From assembly GCA_030704615.1 (NCBI GenBank), contig CM060732.1:81741171-81801170 (forward strand): a stretch of DNA of 60,000 bases, written 5' to 3'. A program made the translations under genes and the position numbers. Numbering within the stretch: position 1 is the first letter of the stretch; every line of letters begins with the position of its first letter. Source of the stretch: Takakia lepidozioides (lineage: Eukaryota > Streptophyta > Takakiopsida > Takakiales > Takakiaceae). The notes beneath the pieces are model-generated. The model made no database searches and was not told the DNA's origin. It saw only the letters and a program-made list of their open reading frames with translations. Below, in pieces: positions 1 to 11,637 of this stretch.

Positions 1-797
1 CACTCAAAGGAACACAAACAGCAAGCTCAATCATGATGTTATGAGGAATTTCAGGAGGCACCATGCCTACATAAATGTCTCCCTCACCCAGTGCCACTTC
101 TGTAATATCGTGAACCACTCGTCGGGATCGAGGGTCCTTGTGAAGGACCACCTTCCAGTTCCCTCGTGAACTTTTTTCATCCGAGAAAAAAACTTGCTCC
201 ACCTGACTAGGGAATGTCCAGGGCTGCTCCATCCCAGGCAACATGCGACTGAAGTCAACCAAGAGAAAGCCATAATCATCTCGTTTCATGGTGGCATTCC
301 GGCCCACCATGTGTGACCTCACCCATGTACACAAGAACAGAATTGGGTGAAGAATTCCGTAATCCAGTTGAATTATTTCTATTACAACACCCACATATTC
401 CAATTGGGATAACACTCGTCTGGACATACCTGCTCTGTTTTCGCTTTCCTGATGGAATACTTGAGCAACTCCAGAATCAAATGTCACCCTGTCTCTGGCG
501 CCAGTCCCATCACTTATTGCTCGAAAGTGATTGCCATAAGCATACATGGACTTGAAGCCCAATGACTGTACTGCTGGTGGTATACATAAATGGCATATGT
601 CCAAATCATAGGACTCATCTGAACTCACCTTGCGTTGGACAGCACCTTCAATCCATTCATGGAATGGAGCCAGTAAGCGCATATCTGTTGGGTATGGAAT
701 TTCTCCATTGTGGTGGTCTTGGTCTTGTCCACAAAGGTATGTTGTTCTGAACTCAGTGCGGGATGCTTCTATGAGTGCCATCTCCTCTTCATAGGCC
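1..797 (-). CDS. Terminal exon of tnp2 A with DUF4216 domain (partial, runs off the window)
   Basis: An uninterrupted minus-strand frame starts right after a splice acceptor (ttggacag, 798-800) and runs to base 1. It begins AYEEEMALIEASRTEF, contains SLGFKSMYAYGNHF and continues through YVGVVIEIIQLDYG to LLVDFSRMLPG and GNWKVVLHKDP. The motif order (a tract of predicted beta-strands, then VDFSR, then SQVEQVF and NWKVVLH) is that of DUF4216, the usual C-terminal module of plant CACTA tnp2 proteins. The exon continues the DUF4218 exon through a phase-2 intron (...KPFLE / AYEEE...). There is no stop in it, so the true protein end is outside the window. Confidence 0.88.
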
Positions 798-3695
798 CTG
801 TCCAAATGAGAATTGCAAATTAGGATTACAGCTTATACCATTGGTAGAAATGAAACACACAGGATATGATAAGCAACATACTTACTCAAGGAATGGTTTC
901 ATGCAATCTGTGTTGTGCAAAATATACTCGTGTGCACTGTCTCGTTCTTGAATGGTGAGGACTCGTACAGTTCCCAATCCTTCAACCACCTCCCCACTAA
1001 CTGAGTCTTCTTCATTGGAGTCCCACACCCTTCGGCTTGTAGCATGAAATTCAGCCATATACTCAGTTAGAAACCCTAGGGCCTCATCCAAAGCCTCATC
1101 CAAAGCATACCCTTCCGCCATGCTCCCTTCAGGTCGGCTCATATTCCTTACATAGCCTTTTAATGTCTTCATATACCGTTCCATAGGATACATCCAACGG
1201 CTAGACACGGGACCACACACCTCCAATTCGTCCACAAGGTGTACAAGCAAGTGAGTCATGATATCAAAAAATGACGGAGGGAATTCTTTCTCCAGCAGAC
1301 ACATAGTGATTGCAACATCTTCTTTTAAGGCCGGTACCTCAGCTGGATTAATGATCTTTGCACACACTTTTTGGAAGACTCGAGAAAGCCTCATAATTGC
1401 CATCCGTGGACCCTTTCCCAATACCCCTCGAATGCAAAGAGGTAAAATCTGCTGCATCATTACATGGTAGTCATGGGTTTTCATTGTAGACAGTTTATTG
1501 TCAGCCACATGTTTCTGGAATGTGGCACCATAACGTGTGGGGGCCTTTACTTCAGCCAATGTTTCCAAAAACAACACCTTCTCATCTTCAGTAAGAACAT
1601 ATGGGGCCAAAGGCTTGACCAACTTGTTCGGGTGAGAGGGATGGGGTCTCAACCACAAGTGTTCACGAATGACATTGAGTTCCATATCCTTCCTAGATGT
1701 GGCTGTGTCCTTCTCCCCAAGAATGGTTCTCAGCACATTCTCACACAAAAAAATTTCACAATGCATCACATCCAGTGTGTATCGGATGAGTAAGTCTTTC
1801 CAGTATGGCAATTGGTTCAAAACAGTGACCCGTTTCATGCCATGTTCCTTTGAAGGGTCCAGTTTTCCCCCCTCAGCCCCTCCCATTGCGAGATACAACT
1901 CTCTGGTTGTAGCCCGGTCAAATTGCTCACTTGCAATGACCACCATAGGAGCAGCTCTATGTTCCACATGTCCATTAAAGTGGGACGAGTTATTCCTATA
2001 GGGATGAATAGCAGGCAAGTATCTCCTATGACCAAGATACAAAACTTTTTTGCATGCCTTGGAGTACCTGGAATCAACATTAGGGTCGCAAGCTGGGCAG
2101 GCCTTGTATCCCTCGTGTGCGCATCCTGCTAGCAACCCATAAACTGGAAAGTCGTGGATTGACCACATCAAGATGGCCCTCATGCGAAATGACTGTTGCC
2201 CCACTAGGCTACTTCCATCCAATGCCTCCACACCAACTTCCCACAACAATTTCAGCTCATCCACAAGGGGCTGCAGATAAACATCTGCATTGTCATTCCC
2301 ACAGATTGTGGTCCAGGAATCAATAAAGCCAACATCGTGAAAAATGGCTTAGTACACAGCCATGGTGGAAGATTATAGTTTACACACATGACAGGCCAAG
2401 TTGACCATTTGTTTGATTTATCACTGTAAGGATTGACACCATCCCATGCGAGACCCAATCGCAGATTTCTGGGGTCCGCTGCAAACTCAGGCCATTTTTG
2501 GTCAATGTGGGCCCAAGCCTTGCTGTCTGTTGGGTGCCTAACCAAGCCATCCAAACTTCGATTCTTAAAGTGCCATGACAATAACTCTGAGATGGATTTG
2601 GCTTTATACATTCGAAGCAGCCTTGGAATGATAGGGAAATGTCGAAGGACCTTACGAGGTACTGGTGTCTTCGTACCCACCACATAACGACATGCCTGAC
2701 ATTTTGGACAAACCTCCAAATTTTGAAGCTCCCTTCTGAACACCACACAACCTTTCGGACATGCATGTATACTCTCGTAATGAAGCCTGAGTTCCATTAT
2801 GAGTTGTTTTGCGGACTTTGGCAGGCAATTGTCTGCTGGCAACAATTGTCTTCCTAACAATGTAAGGAGTTCATCGACAAAGGTGTTTGACACACCATGG
2901 GTTTGACAAGCATTTAACAGCAGTAAGGTAGCAGACAATCGAGAGGAAGAACTCCCTACATACAAAGCCCTGGATGCCTCCTGCTCAAAACGTAAGGCAC
3001 TCGCTACACCACGATCACCATCGCTCTTCAGTCCACCATCAGTCTGCTCTGGCACTCCATCTGTGTCCCATTGGCCCTGTGTTCCATCTCCCGGTTCCTC
3101 ATGTGCATCACCAGTTTGCACCCCATTATCTGTAGTTGCGAATGTCTCCCGGAGCATTCTAAGCATGTCAAGATTACGATCCAAGGTATCAAGACCACCT
3201 GCAGGGCTGGTTTCCGTTCTAAACCCCTCATGTTCGTCTCCAGAGTTTTCCTGCTTATAAGCATATCAGTCCACATGTCAATCCACAATAAGATGGGGAG
3301 TTTAGGGTTGGAAATGGTGGATGTGGAACGTGCCATAATACAGGCACGTGGCAATAGGAAAACGGGCATGTACAATACTCTACACCTTACAACAATCCCG
3401 CTACCAGGAATTTGAACTGTTTCTTATAATTTCAAAGTATGCATCAGGGTTAAGGGAAGAGAATCCACAGATATGCACCGGGAGTTCTCGCAAGTTAGGA
3501 TCTCGCAAGTTCAAAAGCAGATGACGCTTAGCCCGGCCAATGGTTTGCCAGTTCCCACCATGACAGGCATTGCATGGACATAGAATTTTCCGAAGACCCA
3601 GTCTTCTGCTCGCGCTTCTCTAGTTTCCACAATCTGTCATCGTCATGTTCTGCTTGTGTCCGCCTTTGCAATCGATGGGCAGTAGGAGGGATCAT
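1..3695 (-). pseudogene. tnp2-type CACTA transposase (TnpD-like), element A, frameshifted and 3'-incomplete
   Basis: Encodes the catalytic transposase of a CACTA element. In order on the minus strand: an N-terminal exon (about 3695-3480) with a zinc-binding C-P-C-x2-C-H motif; an acidic linker (about 3250-3000); the Transposase_21/tnp2 core (about 2990-1480) with the family landmarks WSIHDFPVYGLLAG, CPAC and LDVMHCE; a DUF4218 region (about 1480-1080) with FPPSFFDIMTHLLVHLVDE and WMYPMERYMK; and a DUF4216 region (797-1) with LLVDFSRM and NWKVVLH. Removing an 88-bp intron (798-885, GTAAGT...CAG) joins the last two parts in frame. Damage: a one-base loss near 2290-2310, where the frame passes from ...IPGPQSVG to DVYLQPLVDE, and a frame change near 3590 in the N-terminal exon. 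The C-terminus lies beyond base 1. Element B carries a homologue at 30534-33937. Confidence 0.9.
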
Positions 3696-3996
3696 CTTGG
3701 CGACTGAGTGAGACTCGTCAGGAAATGGAGACAGACATAGAGTGTCCAGAAGTTACACCAGGGCGCAAGCCTACAGCGAGGGAGGTATAGAACGAGCAAA
3801 GCGTCAAGCGGAGAACAAGGCATTCTTCGCACGACTAAAGATCTACGACATTGCAAAGAGGTCCGAACTTGCATTTTTTTTCATATGCCCTACCTAGCCC
3901 TAGCCATGAAAACCGCATTAAAAGCTCCAAACCTGCAGAGAGGATATGTTAGGGTTTTGCTGCTGCTGACATTGTCTTTCTTCTTCTTCTTTGCAG
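3696..3996. promoter_or_regulatory. Divergent promoter between tnp2 A and TnpA-FCP1 A
   Basis: About 300 bp separate the first tnp2 exon (minus, start codon near 3693-3695) from the first recognisable exon of the second gene (plus, acceptor ttctttgcag near 3996). A telo-box (ttagggttt, AAACCCTAA on the other strand) sits at about 3949. The promoter of element B has the same motif at about 30249. The 3' part (ttgctgctgctgac...ttcttcttctttgcag) looks like a polypyrimidine tract and acceptor, so the plus gene probably has an untranslated first exon here. Shared regulation of both genes is inferred from the geometry. Confidence 0.45.
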
Positions 3997-4379
3997 CGTC
4001 GAAGCGAGTTGAGTCGCCCTAAACGCCTCGTTGAGGAATCCTCAAACACACAGGTCCTCCTCGCCGAAGTCACAGAGTTCAACTCCTGCACTCTGCAATG
4101 TCACAACGGGAGAAAGAGGTAGAGCAAGAGGAGGCAAGCGCAGGTGGGGTAGCGGAGTCAAACACAGAGGAGGCACGAGAGCAAGAATGCAGCGAGACCA
4201 AGATTATGCCGCACATGAAGACTTGAATGAGACCAGCTCGGAGTCAGAGATGGAAACGATGAAAGAAGCCCCAACAAAGAGAAAGCGCGCAAAGCACCCT
4301 GCAAACTCCCCAACCCATCAGCAGGTTTGCGATCTGCACCAAAGTTCCGAGTTTCAAACACTATATAACTTGTTCCCAG

Positions 4380-5620
4380 TAATAATTTAGGGTTCTGAGA
4401 CCTAACAAGCTGATTGATATCTTTACGGAGCTGGTAGTACCTCGCCCACAATTCTCTGTGGTTTCCAAATTGCAGCACTCTTAGAGAGGGCTCGTCTCTC
4501 AGCTATCTTGAGTTTAATCTCATTGGTCCACCAATTAACAGCTCTAGCACAAACAATTAGTTTCATCCCAATGATCTTGTCAACCACGGAGCAAACGAAA
4601 CTCTCCCAAGAGTCCCCTGCTCTTTCGACTTCATTTCTTGCGTTATCAGAGCGAGACTGAAGTTTCTTGGAGCGATTGCATCGAGAGGGAGAGCCTCTTG
4701 CAAGGCCTGGACATACTCAACCTTGACCTCCTCATTATGAAGTTTTTCTATGCGCCACTTCCGAATCGAATGTTTCACATATCTCTTGGTGTTGGGAAAA
4801 CACCTTTTGATCTCATTCCAAACCAGGAACTGGTCAGAGGTAGCAATATCAGTTCTGTCGATCAACACATTCGCACACTAGGGGAACAAATTTTTGTCCA
4901 TTATGATATAATCCACAATGGAGCGTTCCCCAGTTTGGGATTTCTCACGAGTCCATTGCACTTGGTCACCTCTTGTCCTGATATTCAAGGTGAAAAGCTG
5001 AAGATCTTCTAGACGGTTAATTAACTGTCTGCCATTAGAATGAGGGCCTCACTCCATTAGTAGGACTTACCGTGTTATAAACATTAGTTCAGGCTTTCCA
5101 GATTCCTTTTAGAAAGCCCTTCACACGTTCATCAGTTTTGTTGTATGTGGGCTACCAAGCAATGAGACCCCAACAGGGCCCACCGCTTTAGACTCAGCCT
5201 TGAGATATTGATAGTTGGTGAACAGAGGTGCAGGGACTATTTCTTGATGGTCCTGAAGAGGGTCGCTCTCTGATGAGAATACCCCAGACTTGTATCACAA
5301 AATGGACATTGTCTTCAGGCCACCCACACCAGTGAGCATCAACAATCTCCCTTTCCTCTCTGCATCTGTTTATTGTTCAAAGGTAGACTCCCCATCCGGA
5401 GGTTAAATTTTCACTCTAGTGCCAAGGGTAGGTCTGCCCTTCAGATCATCCTCAAAGTCCTCACCCATGTCACAAACTGGAAACGAGTTCAGGGAGTTTA
5501 TGCCTAACATTGTTTTGTTCGGACATTCTTCATGCTTTTGACATGGCCTTAGACACTTCAGCCTCCCACGTCAGATATCATCTACCAGGGTGAGTTCTTC
5601 CTTCCTAATATTCAGTATTT
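4380..5620 (-). mobile_element. Fragment of LINE family 2 (ORF2 linker plus 3' end)
   Basis: Minus-strand coding remnant: 4868-4440 reads WNEIKRCFPNTKRYVKHSIR then, after a frame change, VNWWTNEIKLKIAERRALSK, typical of the linker between endonuclease and reverse transcriptase in LINE ORF2. Bases 5055-5560 match, with many changes, the 3' LINE pieces at 26.2-27.0, 27.3-27.9 and 56.4-57.0 kb (shared landmarks include the ccagat..cctttagaaagcccttcacac stretch and the zinc-knuckle region). The reverse transcriptase part between them is missing, so the copy is internally deleted. It lies between exons of the element A second gene. Confidence 0.65.
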
Positions 5621-8600
5621 ATCATAGGGTCGCTGGTATGAGGCATGCGTATTCAGCTGACTGTACCATAGTGTCTGACTGACAGGGTCTTCTTGCATAG
5701 GCCTTTGGGCTTGGCTTACCCACGTGGTTGCCATCCCTAGTAGTATGGTCGTATTGTTTCACCATGTTTCTGTTGAGCAATGTGTGCAGAGTTTCAGTCA
5801 AAAAGGAAGGGAATTGCAGGGAAGGATGCGAACGAGCATAAGTCCTCTTACTCCGCAAAGTGTGCACCAACTATTGCGCCAACTGCTGTGATGAGTGGCG
5901 CGGTTGTTCCCCCTTACGAAAAACCAGCCCCGCCCACTCCACAGACTGACGTTCCAACTCCCTGTATCCACCAGTATCGGCTCCTCCCTCGTATCTGCTT
6001 ATGTACCCACAGTATCCTGCCATTCAGGGTATAATCTGCATGGGCACATGCCGTTATCCTCACTATCAACCTCCAAACAATGATTCTCAGTGCCAGAATT
6101 ACAATTCTTGCTCCACCTCCACCTGCATGGCGCTCTCAATGCATGATCCTAGTCAAGGTGGGTATTCCATTTACCACCATTATGGAATGCATCCCCACCT
6201 ACTTCCTCCCTCTATCCTACCAGCCCTGCAAGACCACATGCTGTATTTTGTAGGAGGAGGAAAATTTTCATTTCTTCTGTGATAACTTGGAAACCCTGAA
6301 GGTCCTGCTCGGAACCAGTGGATGACAGCTCTGCGAGGCCTTGTCAACGGTTTGTTTGGAATGGTCATTGTATGCTCAGGATCAACCATTACACTTATTG
6401 AAAGATCGTGGAGGATCCTGGCTTCAGATTGGGAATACGGAACCTCCTGGTATTAACATAAAGGCTATTACAAAGCAATTTGGCGGCGGCTCAGTTACCA
6501 ACGAAATAAGCTGTTCAAAAATTACTATAGTGTGGGGCTGCCCAAACCCCATCATGTGCCAGACAAGACATGGGCACAACTAGTTGTTAGTTGGGGTTCC
6601 ACTGATTTCAAGAAATTTCAGGCAAATGGTTGTCAAGGCGCGGGGGGGATGTGTGAAGAATACATCTCGATCAGGTCGCAATTGGAATCAGCGGTGTTGT
6701 AGCACGACTGGTATACTTCTCTTACAACATAGGAAGTTCCCACATTATTTTGCATTGACAAACTTATGTTGTGTGGGTTTTTTTGGCTGGAGCTCAGAGT
6801 CTATTCCTATCACATTGAATTAGTACACATTGTTACTACTTGGGGGGCCTTCTCAGAGTTGGGCGCCAGACAAGAAAACTAAGCACTCTTATTGAGGGGG
6901 GAGTCATTGACGCTATCCTAGATAAATTCTTACTGGTGGTGGCAGTGTGCTATGCTAGTCATTAACACTTGCCAAGTTTGTTTTGCAATCACAGGAGAAG
7001 GAGACTGGACGTACACCCAAGTTTGCAGGAGATCGCCGGTAGCGCCAGGAGTGGACAAAGGCTACGGCTCGGGGTGGTGTACAGGCAAGTGCAGCCACAA
7101 ATGGTATATAAACTCAGTACCAATTCTTGTGTGAATTACATATTCGTGATTTCCATGCCATTGCTAGTTGCCGATTGGTTCTGTTTTCTTACTAGTCATC
7201 AGGAGTCAGTGTAGTGAATTGTACTTTGGAGGTGTTCTATGTGATGGGGGAGGGAAAATTGGTTCACTATCTGCTCGCCTCGATGCTATGGAAAACAAAA
7301 CAAGTGCAGATGGAAGCCAGCTCCAAGGCAAGCTTGAAGCAGTCCAAGGCCAACTGGAGGCAGCAGCTGCATTCAACAATGCGGGGCTCGCAGCTAAACT
7401 TTGGCATGAATGTGCCAGATTTGGAACCTACAGGTCCACCATGCACCACCTTTGCGCCACACACAACAAAATGAGACTATTTTCTCATGTTATGGGCTCA
7501 CCACTCAAACATGTTCAAGGGCAGTTTCTTCAACGCCACCAAAGCCAAACACAATAGGCTCATTGTTTGGGGCTTTCAGAAATGGAGGGGGGATGATGAC
7601 ATGGAGGGTTGGTTCTGAAGGTGAACTCATCCATCCCCCCATATTGTTGAGGCAACTGCAAAAGTGTTCAATCCGTTTTGTGTCCCCTACACCAGTAGCA
7701 CTTCCGGCATATGTACTACCCTCTCAATATGCCTGTGAGTCTCCATGAATTTGCAGAGGTGCCCCACAGAAAGGTGTGTCTTTGTACATGATAATCATGT
7801 TATGTACAAGGTGTTGGTAATTGCCCTTCGGCAACTGAGAGACAGAAACACATCCTTATACTTGAACTTGAATGGTGTTATGTGAGAGCCGACTACGAAC
7901 AAGGGCACACCTAGAGGCCCATTGTCACCTCCAGACCTGGGTGTCAGGAGTTCTGGAACGATGCCTTCCGATTTTTGATGTAGGTGTATGGTCTTCCATG
8001 TCATTTGAGTAATTGTCATTTCAGTTGTGAAAGCATTGTTTCTGGGAAGCAACCAAAGATGGTGCTTCACCAAGACTATTGTGGACCAACCTGTGGGAAA
8101 TGGTGGACCCTCTCAATCCTTCTAAAACTGTTCATGTACAAGAACTTATGTAAAGTTTTGGAAGGACTACAGCCATTACAATCCCAACCAATACTTTGTG
8201 TGTGGGGACGATTCCCCACTCATTTGCTTACCCAAACCTGCAAATAATTGCATCTTCCCGTATCCATGGAAGTTGGGAGGGATCAGCCAAACTGCAAGAG
8301 GCTTATGTAAAAGAATTACTGCCTTGGTTAGAGGGTGTATCCAGGCTGCACACATCCCTGAGTATGTGTCAGGGCACCCATACAGATATGGGCAGCCCAA
8401 CTACTTGTTCAATACTGCAGCCATGGGTAGTGGATCACAACAATCTGCAAAGGCATCCGAACCAGGGCTTCCTGCTGCCAGAGTTCCAACGACTTTGCCT
8501 CCCGATGCAACAACAAAGCATAATCAAAGAAAGGTGAGAGCAAAAGATTCAATGCTTGGGCGCGTGGGTGGATTTGTATTGTTTATGCTACTTCACAATG

Positions 8601-8838
8601 TATGTCATTCGTGCTATTCTCATTTTTTGATTCATGTGTCATTCAATATGCAGATGGTGAAACCAGTGAAAGCGTTCAATGGGCAGGGAAAGCACAATAT
8701 GTGCTATTCAATCAGACTACAACCACAGTGGATTGTAACTGAACCATGGGGTGCCAACAACAAAATCCGCACAGTGTAAGTACTTCCTTTGTCCTCTTTT
8801 GTTTCCTTGTCTTATGCTGGGATCAATACACCCCCTAT

Positions 8839-9458
8839 GTATCGCTGTGTAACTGCAGGATTGACAACCTACAAAGGTAGTTTTGTGACATCGTCCTACC
8901 ACATCCATGTTGACCATGCAGAACCTGCTATCAACTAGGTATGGCACCATTCCACCTTTGATCATGTCAGCATGGAGAATAGAGACAGGCAAATGCAATT
9001 CAGAATTGGAAGTACGCAATAGGTAGGGTTGGGGGTGTTTTGCTGGAAGAACGAGGATGCAATTTTGCAGGAGTGCCAGCTGTCAGTCTCTGTTCTCCAG
9101 GGTTCATTTCTGTTATAGGAATCTGGTTTTTGTTGCAGTTTCAGTTGTATTGTATCGCTGTGTAACTGCAGGATTGACAACCTACAAAGGTAGTTTTGTG
9201 ACACTCGTCCTACCACATCCATGTTTGACCAGGCAGACCTGCTATCAACTAGGTTTGCACCCATTCCCCCTTTGATCATGTCATCATGGAGAATAGAGAC
9301 AGGCAAATGCAATTCAGAATTGGAAGTACTGCAATAGGTAGGGTTGGGGTGTTGGCTGAAGAACGAGGATGCATTTTGCAGGAGTGCCAAGCGTCAGTCT
9401 CTGTTCTCCAGGGTTCATTTCTGTTATAGGAATCTGGTTTTTGTTGCAGTTTCAGATC
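8839..9458. repeat. Tandem duplication of about 311 bp
   Basis: Two direct copies, about 8839-9145 and 9151-9458. Both contain tgtatcgctgtgtaactgca followed by a short exon-like segment (LTTYKGSFVT in both), a common middle with caaatgcaattcagaattgg, and a common end gttcatttctgttataggaa. The repeat unit carries a potential splice acceptor (aactgcag) and the acceptor of the final exon (tttttgttgcag), so the duplication created two candidate acceptors upstream of the Transposase_23-like exon of element A. Confidence 0.85.
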
Positions 9459-9700
9459 GGCGACAAGGTATTATTGTTTGATCCTTGTGCACCAAAAGAA
9501 GGGCAGGTGTGGGATATAGTGCTGGATTTCCGAAAGCAAATGTGCCAGACAACTATTACCGTATCCATGTGAAATCGGTCATGATTTCAGAGGTTGTGTT
9601 GCCGTACCCGGACTACTCTGTTACCCCTAATCATACCACATTGGGTGACACGCAGGGAAGTGCCACCTTATGGTCTGAAAAGTTTATTAAACACGCGTGA

Positions 9701-10600
9701 TATTGAAGATGCTACAAGTTTAGTTTAGTTTTCTTTATGGATTGAAGGTTGCTGAGACAGGTGAACAAAACTGCTCTTCTGACATGAACAGTATTTTTGA
9801 ATTGATGCTCTTGCTATTCTCATGTATGATCACAAGATCCCCTGTTCAAAGGCAACTTCATTTTCCCACATCAAGCCAAATTAACTTGTGTAGACATGAA
9901 TGTGGTATTTTGTTGGTTGTTTGCTATATTTAATATTAATAACATTACTACTGGTCAATGTGGTTCATAATACAATTATTATCCATGTTTTTAAATAAGC
10001 TTTTGTTTAAATGAAACAAATCAAATCAAAATTCTAAAACAATAATATATTACATATTAAATCAAGCAGCCAATGGCTTTGGGGTGCTATCCCATTTATT
10101 ATAAGAATAATAATAATAATAATATACTATTCATTTTGGCATTTGTCACAAATAATAATTGTTTACTTTTCATCCAATAGGAACAAAACAGTGGATGTGA
10201 CAGTATTCACCTAGTGTCATTGCGATCACCCACGACTTGAACCTGGTGTTAAATCTGTGTGAGAGAGTCCGTAAGAAGAGCCCTTAATATCTATTATTTA
10301 TTTAATAATTCTGATGGACTCTATACGTGGCATTCCCTTTGACATACATGTGGCAAACATGGTGGCCCGAGGTGTAATAAGTACCGTAGAAAGACCATTA
10401 AGATTACTTAGTCAAAATAGTAGTTGAACTAACCAGTCAAAACGACCGTCAAAATATCCGTCAAAAGAGCCACCTAAGCCTACTGCCACATCAGGTGCAA
10501 GTTTGGTGTGAGATGGTTTTTTTCACAGGACCAAGAAAGTTCACATGTGGTGCAAAGGACTAGGTTAACCTAACACCAAGGGGGGTGTGAAGTTGCGCTT
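9701..10600. other. AT-rich 3' flank of the element A second gene, no gene seen
   Basis: No coding signal. AT-rich tracts include a (TAA)n run at about 10107-10125. From about 10200 the sequence gains short motifs with core CACATGTG or TGTGTGAG (e.g. near 10258, 10345 and 10540), probably sub-terminal repeats of element A. Confidence 0.5.
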
Positions 10601-10616
10601 TTTTCACACAAAATGT

Positions 10617-10656
10617 GTGAGAAGAGCCGTTAAAAAAACCAGTTTCCGTACTAGTG
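10617..10656 (-). repeat. CACTA-type terminus (inner copy)
   Basis: The reverse complement begins CACTAGTACGGAAACTGG and continues with a T-rich tract and AACGGCT. It is similar to the end at 11632 and to the left end of element B. Just inside it is tgtgtgagaagagccg, similar to the tgtgagatggcagagccg inside the 11632 end. It may be the true end of element A or the remains of a nested relative. Confidence 0.6.
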
Positions 10657-10659
10657 CCT

Positions 10660-11596
10660 CCTTCCCGCATCATTTGCTCAACGCCTCCATCCCACGCCCC
10701 TGCATATCCTGCGATCATCCCTCGGCTACATGGTGTGGCGCAGGAGACAAAGAAAAACGCCAAGTCCCAGCCCTCCTCTGTGTTCACGATTACCCTAATG
10801 GGCAACCTTATTAGCAACTTTTTGACTTTTTAACCTTTTGCACTTTGATTCACTCTAGGTCAGAGGCTAAAATCCTGCTACCAGACTTGTCTAGAAAACC
10901 AAAACACCACGTAGACAAACATTTGATAATGGTAATAAAATATATTACCATTGGGCTGGTTTGAACACTTGTTAGTAAATTTATGTTAGGATTTTTAGGT
11001 TAGGAAATTTAGGTTAGGATTTTTTCGAAATATTCTGGTTTTTTCTTTGATGTGTGAGATGACAAAGTCCAAGCATGTCACATAAACAAGGAGTTCAACG
11101 TAAGGATGATGCAAGTGATTGTGGCAAAAGTGTAAATCATGCCTATGCCTATTTGTCCTACTTGTGTCATAGGTTGCAACGGAACGGGGCCACCTTTGAA
11201 TGCGATCCCCATGCTCATTTCACCAAGGCATTATAGACTTCATAATGTAGAGATTGAAAATGGGGTGTAGCAGGGGGTGATTCTTCACTTGCTAGTAGCC
11301 CATCGTGCAGATTTCTAATCATGAACATGAAGTTCATAATCATTTTCCAAGGGCATCATTCTCAAACTCCCCATACACCACAATGTGGAAATTCTATGGT
11401 CCCATTTCACACATGTGTGTAACATGCCATGTAAACTAAGTCAACTCCCGCAACGCTCATGGCTGTTTCACACCGTTCTTGCCTCGGGTGTGGATCACAT
11501 GTGAGACACCCCACAGTTAGGGCATATTTTGACCCACACCTTGGCTCACTCTACAGACCCGTGATAAAAGCCGTGGAATGTGCCACGTGTGAGATG
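10660..11596. other. Sub-terminal region between two CACTA ends, no gene seen
   Basis: No credible coding sequence. Contains a local direct repeat aatttaggttaggattttt near 10990-11025 and dispersed CACATGTG-like motifs towards 11400-11600. Confidence 0.4.
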
Positions 11597-11597
11597 G

Positions 11598-11632
11598 CAG
11601 AGCCGTGGAAAAAGCCAGTTTCTCTTCTAGTG
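11598..11632 (-). repeat. CACTA-type terminus (outer copy)
   Basis: The reverse complement begins CACTAGAAGAGAAACTGGCT followed by TTTTCCACGGCT. It aligns with the element B end (CACTACAACAAAAAGCGGCT then TTTACG) in CACTA-AA-A-AAA--GGCTTTT-C. Several CACATGTG/CACGTGTG motifs lie in the 240 bases inside it (about 11409, 11498, 11584), as expected for TnpA-binding sub-terminal repeats. Confidence 0.75.
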
Positions 11633-11637
11633 AATGT

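Larger units (their letters stand above)
3997..9700 (+). pseudogene. TnpA-type gene with embedded FCP1-like domain, element A (decayed)
   Basis: A multi-exon relic homologous to the intact-looking gene of element B. In order: an acidic/basic N-terminal exon (about 3997-4325); a Pro/Tyr-rich stretch (about 5780-6200); a Transposase_24-like segment (about 6290-6830) with KTWAQLVVSWGSTDF; an exon with EKETGRTP (about 6993-7105), a hallmark of plant Ptta/En/Spm transposases; a short coiled region (7250-7440); an FCP1/NIF-like domain (about 7845-8400) with a broken DLNG motif, SRPGCQEFW, KFWKDYSHYNPN, CGDDSPLI, CIFPYPW and IPEYVSGHP; and a last exon (about 9450-9700) with FQIGDKVLLFD and TTLGDTQGSATLWSEKFIK, which fits the Transposase_23 (TNP1) module. 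Several frameshifts and stops (e.g. near 6457, 7047, 7860, 8150) make it a pseudogene. A LINE fragment interrupts it at 4.4-5.6 kb. Confidence 0.75.
1..11632. mobile_element. CACTA (En/Spm) element A, left end outside the window
   Basis: Seen: a minus-strand tnp2 gene (1-3695) and a plus-strand TnpA-type gene with an embedded FCP1-like domain (3997-9700) lie head to head. The right side ends in sequence whose reverse complement starts CACTAGAAGAGAAACTGGCT, at 11632. This matches the CACTA end of element B at 22403 in the pattern CACTA-AA-A-AAA--GGCTTTT. A second, similar end lies at 10656, so the true boundary may be either one, or one may belong to another copy. CACTA elements move by cut-and-paste with tnp2 and usually make 3-bp target duplications. 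The copy is decayed: frameshifts in both genes and a LINE fragment inside. The left terminus is beyond base 1. Confidence 0.8.

Noticed and set aside
1258-2326. Several plus-strand open frames
   Set aside because: All lie antisense to the tnp2 core of element A.
8717-9390. Minus-strand frames of 100 and 142 codons with repeated peptide text
   Set aside because: They are antisense shadows of the 311-bp tandem duplication, which explains the internal repetition.
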